From: Shinisaurus crocodilurus
Taxonomy: Eukaryota > Chordata > Lepidosauria > Squamata > Shinisauridae
Length of the DNA: 64,000 nucleotides
Reading direction: 5' to 3'
Assembly (NCBI GenBank): GCA_021292165.1
Contig: CM037880.1
Coordinates: 136,588,564 to 136,652,563, forward strand
This document shows positions 63,417 through 64,000 of this stretch, in pieces; position 1 is the stretch's first letter, and each line of letters opens with the position of its first letter. The translations under genes were made by a program, and so were the position numbers. The notes beneath the pieces were generated by a model. The model saw only the letters and a program-made list of their open reading frames with translations, searched no databases and had not been told where the DNA came from.

Positions 63417-64000
63417 AATTTTGTTAGAGTTAGCCTGCTCACAGAACTACAATTCCCAAGATTCTTTGCAGAGGAAGAAAGAGGAGGAAGCCCAAAACCA
63501 GTTTAGGCCCATAGCACACACAGATGTCAGTTAGTTTCAGTAGGGGAAAAAGACTCTTAAAAATTAGTGAGACAATACATGACTAAGGGCAACCCTTGTT
63601 TGATTGCAGATGTAACAAAAGTACTAATTTTGGTATCTTCCAAAGTAATTTTATGCCAGGTTACAACCATTAAAGTAATTTTGTTGCAAGTGGAAATCCT
63701 AAGCAGTTTATGTAATGGAAGTTGTTAAAATGGTTTTATTCCTGCCCCAAGACTGTTCCCTCCCCCACTTCAAGGCACACTTGTGTGTCAAGTTATTTTA
63801 AAGTTCAAAATAAAACAGTAATGTTATAAAACAACACCGCCTACAGCATGTATACTGCATGTTGGAATGGATTCCTCAACTTGGCCTCATCGCTTATGCA
63901 TGGGATAAAACAAACACTGACAGCTTTTTTGCATTTGTAAAGGCCCCAATAGCAGCTGTGGTGATCCCACCATAGAGCAATGAATTAGGCCTGAAATCCA
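63417..64000. other. No gene recognised
   Basis: Nothing supportable apart from a short acaattcccaagattctttg phrase common to hAT miniatures (63450-63469). Confidence 0.4.

Noticed and set aside
1..64000. CRISPR array, operon, phage or other prokaryotic defence system
   Set aside because: No regularly spaced repeats with unique spacers, no ribosome-binding sites or contiguous long ORFs; all signs are of vertebrate repeat-rich DNA.

Overview
The window looks like nuclear DNA of a squamate reptile (lizard or snake), probably intergenic or intronic. I base this on the repeat mix, read by eye: a long open LINE-2 reverse transcriptase, CR1 and L1-like LINE ends, SINEs derived from tRNA-Ala, from a MIR-type (CORE) tRNA and from 5S rRNA, many hAT and Tigger-like foldback elements, and long GGA, GAA and AAAT microsatellites. 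I found no host protein-coding gene that I can defend, no true tRNA or rRNA gene, no CRISPR array and no operon-like or prokaryotic structure. Most ORFs of 60-120 codons here are chance frames or pieces of transposons. || Layout. 1-5 kb: a cut DNA-transposon end, a 65 bp LINE end, an antisense L2 fragment and a perfect-TSD hAT foldback element. 5-11 kb: foldback elements hosting a MIR-type SINE and GGA/GAA runs, a long palindromic element (8733-9079) and a 5S-derived SINE. 11-16 kb: hAT miniatures, an L2 end and a patchwork of short repeats. 17.9-21.3 kb: CR1 debris, the last codons of a hAT transposase (minus strand) and a 2.03 kb non-autonomous hAT with perfect 8 bp target duplication. 22.2-23.2 kb: a GC- and CpG-rich block, the only candidate host promoter. 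23.3-26 kb: an old direct repeat pair, one copy holding a SINE and the other preserving the empty site. 26.7-28.65 kb: the L2 LINE with an uninterrupted RT frame of about 600 codons. 29-39 kb: more L2 pieces, a Tigger-like element and long unremarkable stretches. 39.6-43.1 kb: a hAT with CTCGAG-rich ends, a 119 bp duplication and a CR1 end with a 5' inverted duplication. 44.6-48.8 kb: nested hAT miniatures, a second Tigger-like element and a tRNA-Ala SINE. 50.3-56 kb: a zinc-finger LINE end and L1-like pieces. 57.3-59.3 kb: a cluster of Tigger-like elements, one carrying a TA-flanked element with a very GC-rich core. 60.4-61.3 kb: a longer copy of the zinc-finger LINE. 62.7-63.4 kb: a three-level nested element. 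|| How it works together: the SINEs carry tails resembling LINEs present in the same window (CR1 tail on the 5S SINE, L2-like tail on the MIR-type SINE), consistent with mobilisation in trans. The foldback elements fall into groups by target duplication: 8 bp of form nnnTAnnn, 8 bp without that pattern, and TA. Several nestings give a relative order of insertion. I did not find a clearly new biological system. The best candidates for a second look are the GC-rich cargo element, the 2 kb hAT with internal duplications, the CpG island, and two ORFs I could not identify.
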